Positions 52,803 to 61,497 are shown, numbered from the stretch's first letter. The stretch is 64,000 nucleotides of DNA from Gammaproteobacteria bacterium UBA2675 (GCA_002354805.1 DEMH01000009.1:682001-746000), one strand, 5' to 3'. The notes: generated from the letters alone by a model not told the origin. Translations and numbers: made by a program.

Positions 52803-53947
52803 TGCGCCGCTTTTTTCTTTCTGGATATACTCTTTCTGGAAATAATCAGGGCCGCCCGCAATCTGTCCTTGCCAAACTGGGACATGCGGGCAAAGTCTGA
52901 TCTGGCAATTGGCAGGTCTTCGCAGTCCAGTCCGGTCTGTTCTTCGAATGACGGGTCGGGGTCGTGAATATAAAAGCAGGCGTCGTCGAATGCGGTAATT
53001 GTCACCCAGTGAGGGGCCTTCTTCCGGTCCAGTCTGTAGCTGCTGATCAGTGCCAGCACGATGGAGCCATTCTTTATTGAAAGTTCAATATCGTCCTGGC
53101 TTACGTCTCGCCGTTCCACATGAATAGCCTTTTTGGCGACGCGTTGCTCAAACTGCTCATGAACCAGCGCCATAATGGTTTTCTTTTCCGGGTCACGAAC
53201 TCCCTCGAGAAAAAGCGGGCCGCTCTGATTAATAAAAACTGTTGGTTCGAATCCGCGTTTCGCCGCTGCCAGCGCCAGGCCCAGCGGATGACAGCCGCCA
53301 TGCCCTGATGTCATGAAGATGGTGGTAGCCTCGCGCCATATATCGAGCTCCGTGGCCTGATTGGGAACGCGTTTTCTATCCAGTGCTGCCATCGCCATCA
53401 TCAGAGCTGCCGGGCCGCAGGTGAATGCAGTAGTCTGTTGATACCAGGGCACATCATTGCCGCGGCGACGTTTTGGCGCATAACGAATGATCTTCTGCAT
53501 GCGCAGGGCATCGCCATGATCTTCGTAATAGTCGGTCAGGGTATCAAAGGCAACATAACCAGAGGACTGGTAGAGGTGGATGGCGGATGGGTTATCCGTG
53601 GCAACCTCCAGCCTCATGAAAAAGCGATCGCGATTCGCGGCAGCGGTTTCCAGTGCCTGCAGAAGCGCGCGGCCTACACCCTGACCGCGGGCATCGGGTG
53701 AAATGGCTATCGAATACAGGCGGGCGAGGTGGGTGGCGCCGTGGAACAGCACCAGCCCATAACCGAGAATGTGTTGCTGGTTTTCAGCAACCATAAATTC
53801 GCGGTTGCCCGCCAGGATCCAGTGACGCAGCCGGCGGCGGCTTAATCTGTCAGTGTCAAAGCAGGCATTCTCGAGAGCGTGAAGTGCGTCGAGATCTTCC
53901 AGTCTGGCGTTGCGTATCGTCAAAGCAGCGCCCTTGCTCACCGACAT
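52799..53947 (-). CDS. GNAT acetyltransferase fused to a C39-like cysteine peptidase
   Basis: A 382-residue fusion. Residues 9-155 are a RimI-like GNAT domain with the acetyl-CoA loop RGQGVG (88-93) and VATDNPSAIHLYQSSGY. Residues 165-375 are a papain/C39-like peptidase (DUF3335 type) with Cys177 in TTAFTCGPAAL, His313 in APHWVTITAF and Asp329 in IHDPDP, an intact triad. No signal peptide or ABC-transporter domain is present, so it is cytoplasmic and not a bacteriocin exporter. The opposing RLAN/ATP-grasp gene suggests that one enzyme attaches an amino acid or peptide and this one trims or acetylates it. Confidence 0.9.
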   Translation of the reverse strand: MSVSKGAALTIRNARLEDLDALHALENACFDTDRLSRRRLRHWILAGNREFMVAENQQHILGYGLVLFHGATHLARLYSIAISPDARGQGVGRALLQALETAAANRDRFFMRLEVATDNPSAIHLYQSSGYVAFDTLTDYYEDHGDALRMQKIIRYAPKRRRGNDVPWYQQTTAFTCGPAALMMAMAALDRKRVPNQATELDIWREATTIFMTSGHGGCHPLGLALAAAKRGFEPTVFINQSGPLFLEGVRDPEKKTIMALVHEQFEQRVAKKAIHVERRDVSQDDIELSIKNGSIVLALISSYRLDRKKAPHWVTITAFDDACFYIHDPDPSFEEQTGLDCEDLPIARSDFARMSQFGKDRLRAALIISRKSISRKKKAAH

Positions 53948-53986
53948 TTTGTCACCGCCGTCCCGTCTGCTGGATCATGGATATCT

Positions 53987-54637
53987 TCAGTTCTGAATGG
54001 CCACAATCTGTAATTCAACCCGGCGGTTCATGGCGCGACCCGATTCAGTGTCGTTGCTGGCAATCGGCTGATCCGGACCCACACCCTGAGTGATCAATCG
54101 GCCCTGGTCGATGCCGTTGGCGGCCAGATAGTTGGCAACGCTGGTAGCGCGACGATCCGACAGGCTGTAGTTGTAGTCACGCGAGCCGGTAGAGTCAGTA
54201 TGTCCGGTTACGCGTAAACGTGTGTCCACATACTTGGCGAGAACCTGAGAAACGGAATCCAGCACCGAGTGGAAATTTGGGCGAATTGAATATTCGTTGG
54301 TATTAAACGTGATGTTACCAGGCATGATCAGCTCCAGCTGATCGCCATTGCGTCGAACCTGCACGCCGCTGCCCTGTAGCTCCTGGCGTAACTCTGCTTC
54401 CTGAGCGTCCATATAAGCGCCCACGCCGGCGCCAATAGCACCACAACCGAGTGCTGCATTGCGAGCGCGATTGCTGTTCTCAGCGGCGCCGATCAGGCCG
54501 CATACAACTCCGCCAATCGCACCATAGGTCGCGGCGCGGCTGGTCTGATGTTCGCCTGTGTAAGGATTGATCGTGGTGCATGCGGCAAGCGCTGCAGTCA
54601 TGACTGCTGTGCCAATTAGTTTACCGGTAGTCGACAT
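53987..54637 (-). CDS. OmpA-family lipoprotein
   Basis: A 216-residue outer-membrane lipoprotein of the YiaD/Pal-like type. The signal ends in a lipobox (LAAC), a Gly-zipper region (GAIGGVVCGLIGAAE and CGAIGAGVGAYM) follows, and the C-terminal OmpA domain has VTGHTDSTGSRDYNYSLSDRRA and GRAMNRRVEL, with the Asp and Arg that bind peptidoglycan diaminopimelate. It probably tethers the outer membrane to the cell wall. It starts 39 bp downstream of the GNAT-C39 gene's start, on the same strand but as a separate unit. Confidence 0.92.
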   Translation of the reverse strand: MSTTGKLIGTAVMTAALAACTTINPYTGEHQTSRAATYGAIGGVVCGLIGAAENSNRARNAALGCGAIGAGVGAYMDAQEAELRQELQGSGVQVRRNGDQLELIMPGNITFNTNEYSIRPNFHSVLDSVSQVLAKYVDTRLRVTGHTDSTGSRDYNYSLSDRRATSVANYLAANGIDQGRLITQGVGPDQPIASNDTESGRAMNRRVELQIVAIQN

Positions 54638-54690
54638 AAAATACTCCTTCTGTGTCCTGGTTTAGTCAGTAAACGACGGTCCGGGTTGAA

Positions 54691-55248
54691 TTATTCCGCT
54701 TCGGCCGGCGCAGGTGACTGGTGGTCGACAAAAATCAGCTCGTCGGTGGCAAAGCCAGCCTGCTCTGCCATCGACACAAGGCGGGCCTGTGTATCAGCTG
54801 CCAGATCTTTCTGCCTGGCAAGTATCCACAGGTAGTTGTAATTGTTGCCCGTTATCAGCGCCCATTCATAAGCATTCTGATCGAGCGCAACGATATTGTA
54901 GGATGCATAGAAAGGGCCGAAGAAGCTGACTTCCAGGGCCCCTTTTGATGACTCTCCGGCGAATCGTGCCCGGCCTGTCGCCTGTTCCCACTTACCTTCC
55001 TCGGCATTGTAACCGCGGTTGATCACTGTGACGCTGCCGTCAGGGTTTTCTGAATATTCCGCCGTCACATGGCTGAGCCCGCGTTCAAAGCGATGATCCA
55101 GTCTGGCGATCTCGTGCCACTGTCCCAGGTAGCGCTGCAGCTGAAAGTCGTCGACAACGCGTAATTCGCCTGGCGGTGCGCCCGTGCAGGCCGCCAGTAT
55201 GCCAACGACTACTGCGATTACGGCGGTATGCACAGTCCGCTTGTACAT
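54691..55248 (-). CDS. blc: Lipocalin family lipoprotein (Blc-like)
   Basis: A 185-residue bacterial lipocalin. A signal peptide ends in LAAC (Cys20), and the lipocalin motif YLGQWHEIARLDHRFERG is clear, with NRGYNAEEGKWEQATGRA and YNYLWILAR further on. Blc-type proteins bind fatty acids or lysophospholipids at the outer membrane. The gene begins 22 bp after the photolyase gene's stop, on the same strand. Lipocalin next to an Fe-S photolyase recurs in light- or singlet-oxygen-induced regulons. The start at 55248 gives a clean signal peptide. Confidence 0.9.
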   Translation of the reverse strand: MYKRTVHTAVIAVVVGILAACTGAPPGELRVVDDFQLQRYLGQWHEIARLDHRFERGLSHVTAEYSENPDGSVTVINRGYNAEEGKWEQATGRARFAGESSKGALEVSFFGPFYASYNIVALDQNAYEWALITGNNYNYLWILARQKDLAADTQARLVSMAEQAGFATDELIFVDHQSPAPAEAE

Positions 55249-55270
55249 GGCCTTTCGGCCGTAGACGGTC

Positions 55271-56809
55271 TCACAGCGCATCAATGTGCTCCAGAACAAA
55301 GTCACCTCTTTTCTTTAGAGCCCGCTTTTTGTCATCGGACATTTTGTCGAGATTACGATAAATCATACTCATGCGCGGATTATCTCTCAATAGAGTGTCA
55401 TGTCGCATGATGAAATGCCAGTACAGACTGTTGAAGGGACAGCTGTCATCATCCACCGCTGTTTTTACCGAGTAATGGCAGTGTTTGCAGTAGTCCGACA
55501 TGCGGTTGATGTAGGAACCGGACGCGGCATAGGGTTTACTGGCCATCAGGCCACCATCGGCGTGCATGACCATGCCCAGTGTGTTGGGCAGCTCCACCCA
55601 GTCGTAGGCGTCTGCGTAAACCGCCAGATACCAGTCGCAGATCCGCGTTGGCTCAACGCCGGCCAGCAATGCAAAATTGCCGGTAACCATCAGGCGTTGA
55701 ATGTGGTGTGCGTAGGCATTGTCGAAGGTGTTTTTCAGGCTTTGTGCCATGCAGTTCATGCGCGTGTCACCGTTCCAGTAACACGCTGGCAGTTTGCGCT
55801 GGTTCCGAAAGTGGTTGTGTTTGGCGTAGTCCGGCATCAGCCACCAGTACAGCCCGCGCACATATTCGCGCCAGCCTATGATCTGCCGTATGAACCCTTC
55901 GGCGGCATTGATGGGTACATCACCTTTTTGCCAGGCATGTTCTGCTGCCCTGCAGACTTCGACAGGGGACAGGAGGCCCATATTCAGACTGGTTGCCAGC
56001 AGGCTATGAAACAGGAAGGGCTGCCGGTGGCTCATGGCATCCTGGTACTGGCCAAAATCGGCTAGACAGTGGTTGATGAAAAATCGCAATGCTGTTTGCG
56101 CCTGCTTGCGCGTTCTTGGCCACTGGAATTGTTCAGCGTCCGTATCCAGGTGACCTGGGTGGTCAGCAAAGTTCTCAGTCACCAGTTTGATGACTTCAGC
56201 ATCAATCCTGTCTACATCAAAGCCCTTGCGCTCCGGTATGTCTACGTCATCGCGTAACGACTTGCGGTTTTCAGCATCATAGTTCCACTCACCGCCCGCC
56301 GGCTGGTCTTCCTCCATCAACAATCCGGTTTTACGCCGCATCTGCCGATAGAAGTACTCCATGCGCAACTGCTTCCTGCCACGCGCCCACTCGGCAAATT
56401 CTTTTTTGTCGCAAATGAATCGGGTGTCATCAAGAACGCAGACATCAATATCAAGTGCTGATGACCAGTTGTCGATCTGCTGTTGCAGGCGATGTTCGCC
56501 GCACTCGGTGACGATCCAGCTGTCGACCCTGTATTCGTAAGAAACTTCTTTGAGGACATCCTCGAACGTTTTCAGTGGGCTTTTAGGGTCGTATTTGTGA
56601 TAGTGAACACGCCAGCCGTCGGATTCCAGCTCGCTGGCAAAGTGCCGCATGCCACTGAATAGCAGGGCAATCTTCTGTTTGTGGTGTTTGACATAGGTGG
56701 CTTCTTCATATAGCTCCGCCATGACAACGAGATCCTTCCCGCGGTCGAGCGTATCCAGAGTCGGCAGGTCTCTTCCCAGCTGGTCGCCCAGTATCAGCCC
56801 CGCTCGCAC
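55271..56809 (-). CDS. Fe-S cryptochrome/(6-4) photolyase (PhrB/CryB family)
   Basis: A 512-residue bacterial Fe-S photolyase/cryptochrome. Four cysteines, Cys353, Cys441, Cys444 and Cys457 (MNC, DYCKHC, DDDSCPF), have exactly the spacing of the four 4Fe-4S ligands of Agrobacterium PhrB (88, 3 and 13 residues). The AHHIQRLMV segment carries the paired His of its (6-4) active site, and the N-terminal LILGDQLGRDL is the antenna/Rossmann domain. So it probably repairs (6-4) photoproducts with light. The start is GTG 56809, with AAGGG seven bases upstream; TTG 56812 overlaps the chemoreceptor stop, so translation is coupled either way. Confidence 0.94.
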   Translation of the reverse strand: MRAGLILGDQLGRDLPTLDTLDRGKDLVVMAELYEEATYVKHHKQKIALLFSGMRHFASELESDGWRVHYHKYDPKSPLKTFEDVLKEVSYEYRVDSWIVTECGEHRLQQQIDNWSSALDIDVCVLDDTRFICDKKEFAEWARGRKQLRMEYFYRQMRRKTGLLMEEDQPAGGEWNYDAENRKSLRDDVDIPERKGFDVDRIDAEVIKLVTENFADHPGHLDTDAEQFQWPRTRKQAQTALRFFINHCLADFGQYQDAMSHRQPFLFHSLLATSLNMGLLSPVEVCRAAEHAWQKGDVPINAAEGFIRQIIGWREYVRGLYWWLMPDYAKHNHFRNQRKLPACYWNGDTRMNCMAQSLKNTFDNAYAHHIQRLMVTGNFALLAGVEPTRICDWYLAVYADAYDWVELPNTLGMVMHADGGLMASKPYAASGSYINRMSDYCKHCHYSVKTAVDDDSCPFNSLYWHFIMRHDTLLRDNPRMSMIYRNLDKMSDDKKRALKKRGDFVLEHIDAL

Positions 56810-56812
56810 CAA

Positions 56813-58336
56813 TCAGCCCTTTTGACCAGAATCAAAGCGCGATAGCTGCTGCTGCAGCGAATCGCTCAGCTGGTGCAGCGAGTCACTGATGCCAGTCAGT
56901 TCCCGTGCCTTTCCAAGGTTCTGTGAAGCGATTTCATTGACTGACTGCAGATTGTTCACGACCTGATCACCCGACACCGACTGTTGCTGAGCGGAGGCGG
57001 CTATCATGTCGTTCTGACTGGCCATTTGTGAAATCTCATGCGTCAGCTGCTGTAGGGTGCCGGCACCTTCATTCGCTGACGCCAGGCACTCACCTACTGC
57101 CTCCTGGCTGCGCGTCATGGCCAGGCGGGCCGAGTCAGAGGTCTGCTGGAGTCGTTTGACGAGCTGCTGAATCTCCTTGGTAGATTCAGAGCTGCGCCTG
57201 GATAGCGACCGCACCTGGTCGGCCACCACTGCAAATCCGCGCCCGTGGTCGCCAGCGCGGGCTGCCTCGATGGCCGCATTCAGTGCCAGCAGGTTAGTTT
57301 GTTCCGCGATGTCTTTGATAATGTCGACCACTTTGTCGATGTCGTTTGCCTGACTGGCGGTGTCGCCTACCGCTTTACTGGTGATGTCGATGTCGCTCTG
57401 CAGCGCGCTGATACTGCTGCTTATGCGCTGCACGACGGAACCACTGTCGGCGGCCAGTTCATTGGCGGTATTGGCGCCGTTGGCAGCGTACTGGGCATAC
57501 TGTGCTACCGTGGCAGTTGCTTCGCTCATCTCCTGCATAGCGTCAAACATCTGCTGATTTACTGCCGCCTGGCGCTCGGCACCCTGCTCAACGTCGGCCG
57601 CATTGCCGGTCAGTGACTTTCCCATCTGCTGCAGACTGCCCAGTTGGTGCTGTACATCCGACACCAGCGTGCGCAGCTGCAGGAGGAAACGGTTGAACGA
57701 CTGACTGGCCTCTGAGTCGTGATCAAGCTGTAGGCCAAGATCCATGCGGTCATCGTTGCGAGTGAGCTTTTCACACGCTGCGGCCAGCGCCTGTCCTTCA
57801 GCAGCATCAGCGGCTGCCAGTCGCGCCAGATAGAACAGCGCAGCCGCTTCCGCCAACACGTAGCCAGCATGTATAAAGATCATGTGCCAGTGTGCATGTT
57901 CGGTTACCCAGACGGGAAAGCCGTTGACCTGCAGATAAAAGAACAGGAAGTGGTGCACGGCGATCACAACTGTCGCCACTGCAATTGGCCGCCAGTTTCT
58001 ATAGGCAATCAGCAGAGCCAACAGCACAAAAATAGAGAAATGCATTTCTATGGTGCCGTGACTTTGGTGAATATGAAGCGCTGACATCACCATGAAGGCA
58101 GTGGCGACAAGAGATGGGAAATGTGCTCCCAGCAACTCACTTTTCCAGGCAGCGATGGTCGCCGCCAAGGTACCGCCACCAATCAGCAGCGCCAGACCCC
58201 AGGTGCCATGCCAGGGCGCAAGCGCCAGTGCATACACCTGACAAGCAATCAATACGCCAATCATGATGCGGTTGGTCTTTTCGAGATAGGCAATGCTGGA
58301 GTCGCGGGACGAACGTGCTGACGTGGAAATTGACAT
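56813..58336 (-). CDS. Methyl-accepting chemotaxis protein with His-rich membrane sensor
   Basis: A 507-residue chemoreceptor. The N-terminal 185 residues form about six helices with no periplasmic ligand-binding domain; they carry many His and aromatic residues (SALHIHQSHGTIEMHFSIF, AVHHFLFFYLQ, HAHWHMIFIHAG), which suggests bound heme, metal or another cofactor. A linker and the cytoplasmic signalling domain follow, with the conserved hairpin tip IAEQTNLLALNAAIEAARAG. It should control CheA through CheW. The stop overlaps or touches the start of the photolyase gene, so both come from one message. Confidence 0.93.
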   Translation of the reverse strand: MSISTSARSSRDSSIAYLEKTNRIMIGVLIACQVYALALAPWHGTWGLALLIGGGTLAATIAAWKSELLGAHFPSLVATAFMVMSALHIHQSHGTIEMHFSIFVLLALLIAYRNWRPIAVATVVIAVHHFLFFYLQVNGFPVWVTEHAHWHMIFIHAGYVLAEAAALFYLARLAAADAAEGQALAAACEKLTRNDDRMDLGLQLDHDSEASQSFNRFLLQLRTLVSDVQHQLGSLQQMGKSLTGNAADVEQGAERQAAVNQQMFDAMQEMSEATATVAQYAQYAANGANTANELAADSGSVVQRISSSISALQSDIDITSKAVGDTASQANDIDKVVDIIKDIAEQTNLLALNAAIEAARAGDHGRGFAVVADQVRSLSRRSSESTKEIQQLVKRLQQTSDSARLAMTRSQEAVGECLASANEGAGTLQQLTHEISQMASQNDMIAASAQQQSVSGDQVVNNLQSVNEIASQNLGKARELTGISDSLHQLSDSLQQQLSRFDSGQKG

Positions 58337-58434
58337 AAGACGACTTCACTGGAAGATGGATGATGAGGCTTGGCTGCACGGTGTTGATACGCGGTCCTTC
58401 GCGTTTTGGTTCAAGGCGTTATATTGTTAATTTG

Positions 58435-58452
58435 CTGTCACATATCTGTGCT
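58435..58452 (+). promoter_or_regulatory. Pho box upstream of phoX
   Basis: CTGTCAC-ATAT-CTGTGCT: two 7-bp direct repeats separated by four A/T bases, the exact 7-4-7 layout of a PhoB site (consensus CTGTCAT). It lies 51-68 bases before the phoX start codon, so it can replace a -35 element there. The first half matches 6/7 and the second about 4-5/7. Confidence 0.7.
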
Positions 58453-58502
58453 GAAATCGAGAGCCAAATTAAACGACCACAAATCTGACTGGTGAAAATA
58501 CA

Positions 58503-60008
58503 ATGAGCAGTACAGCACCCAGTGCCAAGCGTAATCGTCTTATCAATGTTATCGGCTCACGCCGCAATTTCCTGAAGGGGAGTGCGATGACGGCGGCGCT
58601 GGCTTCGACGCCGTTTGTGCAGGCGTTTCAATCTCTGGCGACACGCCAGGGCAATGCAGGCGGCCCCGCGTCGCGACGCATGGACAGCCCTTATGGACCA
58701 ATACGTCCGGTCAAGGATGAAGTGACGGGGCTGGAGCTGCTGCAGTTGCCGGAAGGTTTCTCCTACGCCAGTCTGTCCTGGGCGGGCGACGCCATGGCGG
58801 ATGGCAACCCGGTGCCCGCACGGCACGACGGCATGGGTGTAATTGCTGTTGATGGCGATACCATCATACTGGTGCGCAATCACGAGGTTGGCTCTGGTCG
58901 TCCGATTTCAGCTGCCACCGTTTACGATGAAGGTATGGTGTCGGAAAGCGCCCGCGCGGGTGGCGGCAATACCACGATTCATTTCTCGCGCAGCAATCGT
59001 CGGGAGATCCAGACGATTCCAAGCCTGGGTGGCACCATGGTCAATTGTGCTGGCGGCGTCACGCCTTGGGGAACCTGGCTGAGCTGTGAAGAAACAATAC
59101 ACGATGCCAGCGCTACAGGTGGCCGTCGCCACGGTTACGTGTTTGAGGTGCCTGCTGATCCGGCTGCCACCACGGGAGTTCCTATAGTCGGCATGGGACG
59201 TTTTGAGCATGAGGCGGTGGCCATCGATCCGGCAAGCAGCTACGCCTACCTGACTGAAGACAATCGCAATCAGTCGCCCATCTACCGCTATGTGCCAGAC
59301 AATACCAGTCAACAGGCTGGTGCGCTGGAGCAGGGCGGACGCCTGCAGGCTGCCCGCATCAAGTCCATGCACGGCGCCGAATTGCTGGCCCCGGCAATGG
59401 GTGATGAATACGAGCTGGAGTGGGTCGACATCGCAGACCCGGATATGGACCCGCAAGGCGACACCAGTGGGCCCTGCCTGCAGGCTCGCGCGGCGGGTGC
59501 GTTCACGATAAGCCGTGGTGAGGGTATCTGGTACCACGAGGGCCTGATGTACATCGTCGACACCAGTGCTGGCGTCAATGACGCAGGGCGCGCGGGTTAT
59601 GGTGAAGGTGCGGTGTGGATGCTGGATCCACACGAGAATCGAATGCGCTGCATCTTTGCCTCCACCGATGCCAATATGGCCAATAACCCGGATAACGTGT
59701 CGATCAGCCCCCGCGGTGGCATTGTCATGTGCGAAGACGGCGGTGGTGTCGAGGATGAGTTTGGGCTCGGCGAGCGAGTGATGGGCCTGACACCCACGGG
59801 TGAGTCTTACATTCTGGTCAAAAACAACGTGGTGTTGTCCGATACGGACATCTCGATAAGCGGCAAAGTCGCCGAGCCGGGTGACTACCGCCAGACCGAA
59901 ATTGCCGGTGCCTGCTTCGATCCCTCAGGCGAGTTTCTGTTCATCAATGTGCAGAATCCAGGCATCACTTTTGCTATCTGGGGCCCGTGGGAGCGCGGCC
60001 CTGTCTGA
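58503..60008 (+). CDS. phoX: PhoX-family (DUF839) alkaline phosphatase
   Basis: A 501-residue exported phosphatase of the PhoX/DUF839 type. A twin-arginine signal (SRRNFLKGS, residues 19-27, then a hydrophobic ALASTPFVQAF) sends the folded enzyme to the periplasm. ETIHDASATGGRRHGYVFEV, MGRFEHEAVAIDP and YLTEDNR are beta-propeller blocks of the family, with Glu and Asp residues for Ca2+/Fe binding. PhoX frees phosphate from organic esters in phosphate-poor sea water. A Pho box stands upstream. It ends 40 bp from the convergent gene. Confidence 0.92.
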   Translation: MSSTAPSAKRNRLINVIGSRRNFLKGSAMTAALASTPFVQAFQSLATRQGNAGGPASRRMDSPYGPIRPVKDEVTGLELLQLPEGFSYASLSWAGDAMADGNPVPARHDGMGVIAVDGDTIILVRNHEVGSGRPISAATVYDEGMVSESARAGGGNTTIHFSRSNRREIQTIPSLGGTMVNCAGGVTPWGTWLSCEETIHDASATGGRRHGYVFEVPADPAATTGVPIVGMGRFEHEAVAIDPASSYAYLTEDNRNQSPIYRYVPDNTSQQAGALEQGGRLQAARIKSMHGAELLAPAMGDEYELEWVDIADPDMDPQGDTSGPCLQARAAGAFTISRGEGIWYHEGLMYIVDTSAGVNDAGRAGYGEGAVWMLDPHENRMRCIFASTDANMANNPDNVSISPRGGIVMCEDGGGVEDEFGLGERVMGLTPTGESYILVKNNVVLSDTDISISGKVAEPGDYRQTEIAGACFDPSGEFLFINVQNPGITFAIWGPWERGPV

Positions 60009-60048
60009 AGCCTGGGCTGTCAGGGCAGTTAGCGATTACACCACCCAT

Positions 60049-61044
60049 TTACTCCGGGTCGGCGTCAGCCTGCTCCTGGCGTCGGGTGCCAGCCAGTATG
60101 CCGGGCAGGGCATAGTTGCCCTCATGGCATGCGTACTCGTAAATGCGTTCACCCTCCGGTCGGGCGTAAAGCACCATCTCTGCCGTCCAGGGCGCCGTGT
60201 AGGCCACCGGGTCGTTCATGGTAAAGCTGTACACGATTTCCGTTTCAGAGACCATTCGCAGTCGCTCGGTCACTTCAAGGCCGGGCCCTGAGCCGTAGTG
60301 CGATTGCTGCGGATGCAGGTGGCGAGTGCTGATGACCAGCGTATCGTTGTCCCAGTAGCCCGTGGAGTCGCCCATCCATTTGTAGATCTCGTGCGGCTGG
60401 TGTTCATCGTTCAGGCGGATGATGCGCGCGTCGTGCATCATCTCCGCCATGATCACCACATAGTCCTCAGTCTGTATGATCTGATAGTTGTTGTTATAGA
60501 TGATGGGCATCATGGGCGGGCCGGCGCTGGAATTGGATGTGCGGAAGTCATAGAACAACAGGCAGCGCTCACCGATTGTCGCCATTTCCGGACCCAGAAA
60601 CGCCTCATCACCATGCTCGTCGCGCCAGCGCTCCATCATGTTCTGTTCGGGTGCGCCCTCACGAAAGGGTATCTGACCATCTGGCGGGTCGATGATCATT
60701 GATGTGCGATATTCCCCATCGATGTGCAGCACCTGGCTGCCACGATCCAGCCAGAACAGGTTATATGCCGCTGCGGTATTGCCGTCGCTGGGTGGTGGTC
60801 GGTCGGGGTCACTGGGAGCGTTGCCGCGTTCCTCTGCGGCCAGTGCGCGCTGCTGCAGTTCAAGCGCCTCTTCTTCAGACATCGCCTGCCGGTCACCAAA
60901 GCGCTCAGGTCGCTCCAGAGGCGTCTGTGTTGCATTGGTCCAGATGCCCTGAAGGTCAGGTTTGCCTTCAGGCGTTCTGGGCAGCTCGGCGGCTACCGCG
61001 CCGAGAGTAAAGCTGGCCAGAATCGGGATCATGAAAAGTTTCAT
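60049..61044 (-). CDS. Secreted protein of unknown function ('PDLQGIW' family)
   Basis: A 331-residue exported protein. The signal peptide ends GAVAA, and the mature protein opens RTPEGKPDLQGIWTNATQTP, a motif seen in expanded families of exported proteins in Acidobacteria and some marine gammaproteobacteria. The remainder is beta-rich, with IYNNNYQIIQTEDYVVIMAE and YWDNDTLVISTRHL. The function is not known. Start 61044 has GGAG seven bases upstream and gives the signal peptide; a longer frame runs into poly-A/T upstream DNA and is not used. Confidence 0.8.
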   Translation of the reverse strand: MKLFMIPILASFTLGAVAAELPRTPEGKPDLQGIWTNATQTPLERPERFGDRQAMSEEEALELQQRALAAEERGNAPSDPDRPPPSDGNTAAAYNLFWLDRGSQVLHIDGEYRTSMIIDPPDGQIPFREGAPEQNMMERWRDEHGDEAFLGPEMATIGERCLLFYDFRTSNSSAGPPMMPIIYNNNYQIIQTEDYVVIMAEMMHDARIIRLNDEHQPHEIYKWMGDSTGYWDNDTLVISTRHLHPQQSHYGSGPGLEVTERLRMVSETEIVYSFTMNDPVAYTAPWTAEMVLYARPEGERIYEYACHEGNYALPGILAGTRRQEQADADPE

Positions 61045-61188
61045 GGCTCGCTCCTGCATTGTCGTTATTGTGCTTTTTTTTTGCTTTGTTGTCGTTGCAG
61101 CCGCCGCCGACAGAGCGCTGCATGTGCCTAAGCTACCCCCCCGGTGTGGTGGCATGCAAATAATTCTCATCTTTTTTACGAGCGCTAT

Positions 61189-61203
61189 TGACAATCATTC
61201 TTA
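61189..61203 (+). promoter_or_regulatory. Fur box upstream of bfd
   Basis: TGACAATCATTCTTA matches the 7-1-7 Fur core TGATAATNATTATCA at 11 of 14 informative positions, and it overlaps a perfect TTGACA -35 hexamer (61188-61193). It lies 97-111 bases before the bfd start; iron-loaded Fur would block the promoter. Confidence 0.72.
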
Positions 61204-61299
61204 TTTGCATTTAAGCTTGCATTCACTGGCCGAATCCACACTGCGATACCCGCCAGTAGTTGACCTGCTAACGAGACCTGCAATCGAGAAAAAGCGCCC

Positions 61300-61497
61300 A
61301 TGTACGTATGCATCTGCCAGCAAATCACTGATACTCAGATCCGCGAGTTCTGCCAAGGCCGTTCAGTTTCCATGAGCGAAGTACGTGCCGAGCTTGGTCT
61401 GGCCAGTGACTGCGGTCGTTGTGGCAAATTCGCTAAACAAATCATGGCAGAAGTTGCTCATCAGGTCGATACATCATCCATTGCCTACGCAGCCTGA
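61300..61497 (+). CDS. bfd: Bacterioferritin-associated ferredoxin Bfd
   Basis: A 65-residue [2Fe-2S] ferredoxin. The four ligands are Cys4, Cys6, Cys38 and Cys41 (VCIC...CGRC), the Bfd spacing. It docks on bacterioferritin and donates electrons to release stored iron as Fe(II). Its placement behind a Fur box and 150 bp before bfr fits iron-starvation control. Confidence 0.95.
   Translation: MYVCICQQITDTQIREFCQGRSVSMSEVRAELGLASDCGRCGKFAKQIMAEVAHQVDTSSIAYAA

Noticed and set aside
53241..53253. GGTTCGAATCC, a tRNA T-loop-like sequence
   Set aside because: No acceptor stem, anticodon or D-arm fits around it, and it lies inside the GNAT-C39 coding region.
52799..53947. Bacteriocin-processing exporter (C39 peptidase)
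   Set aside because: The C39-like domain is fused to a GNAT domain; there are no membrane helices, ABC domain or nearby small precursor peptide.
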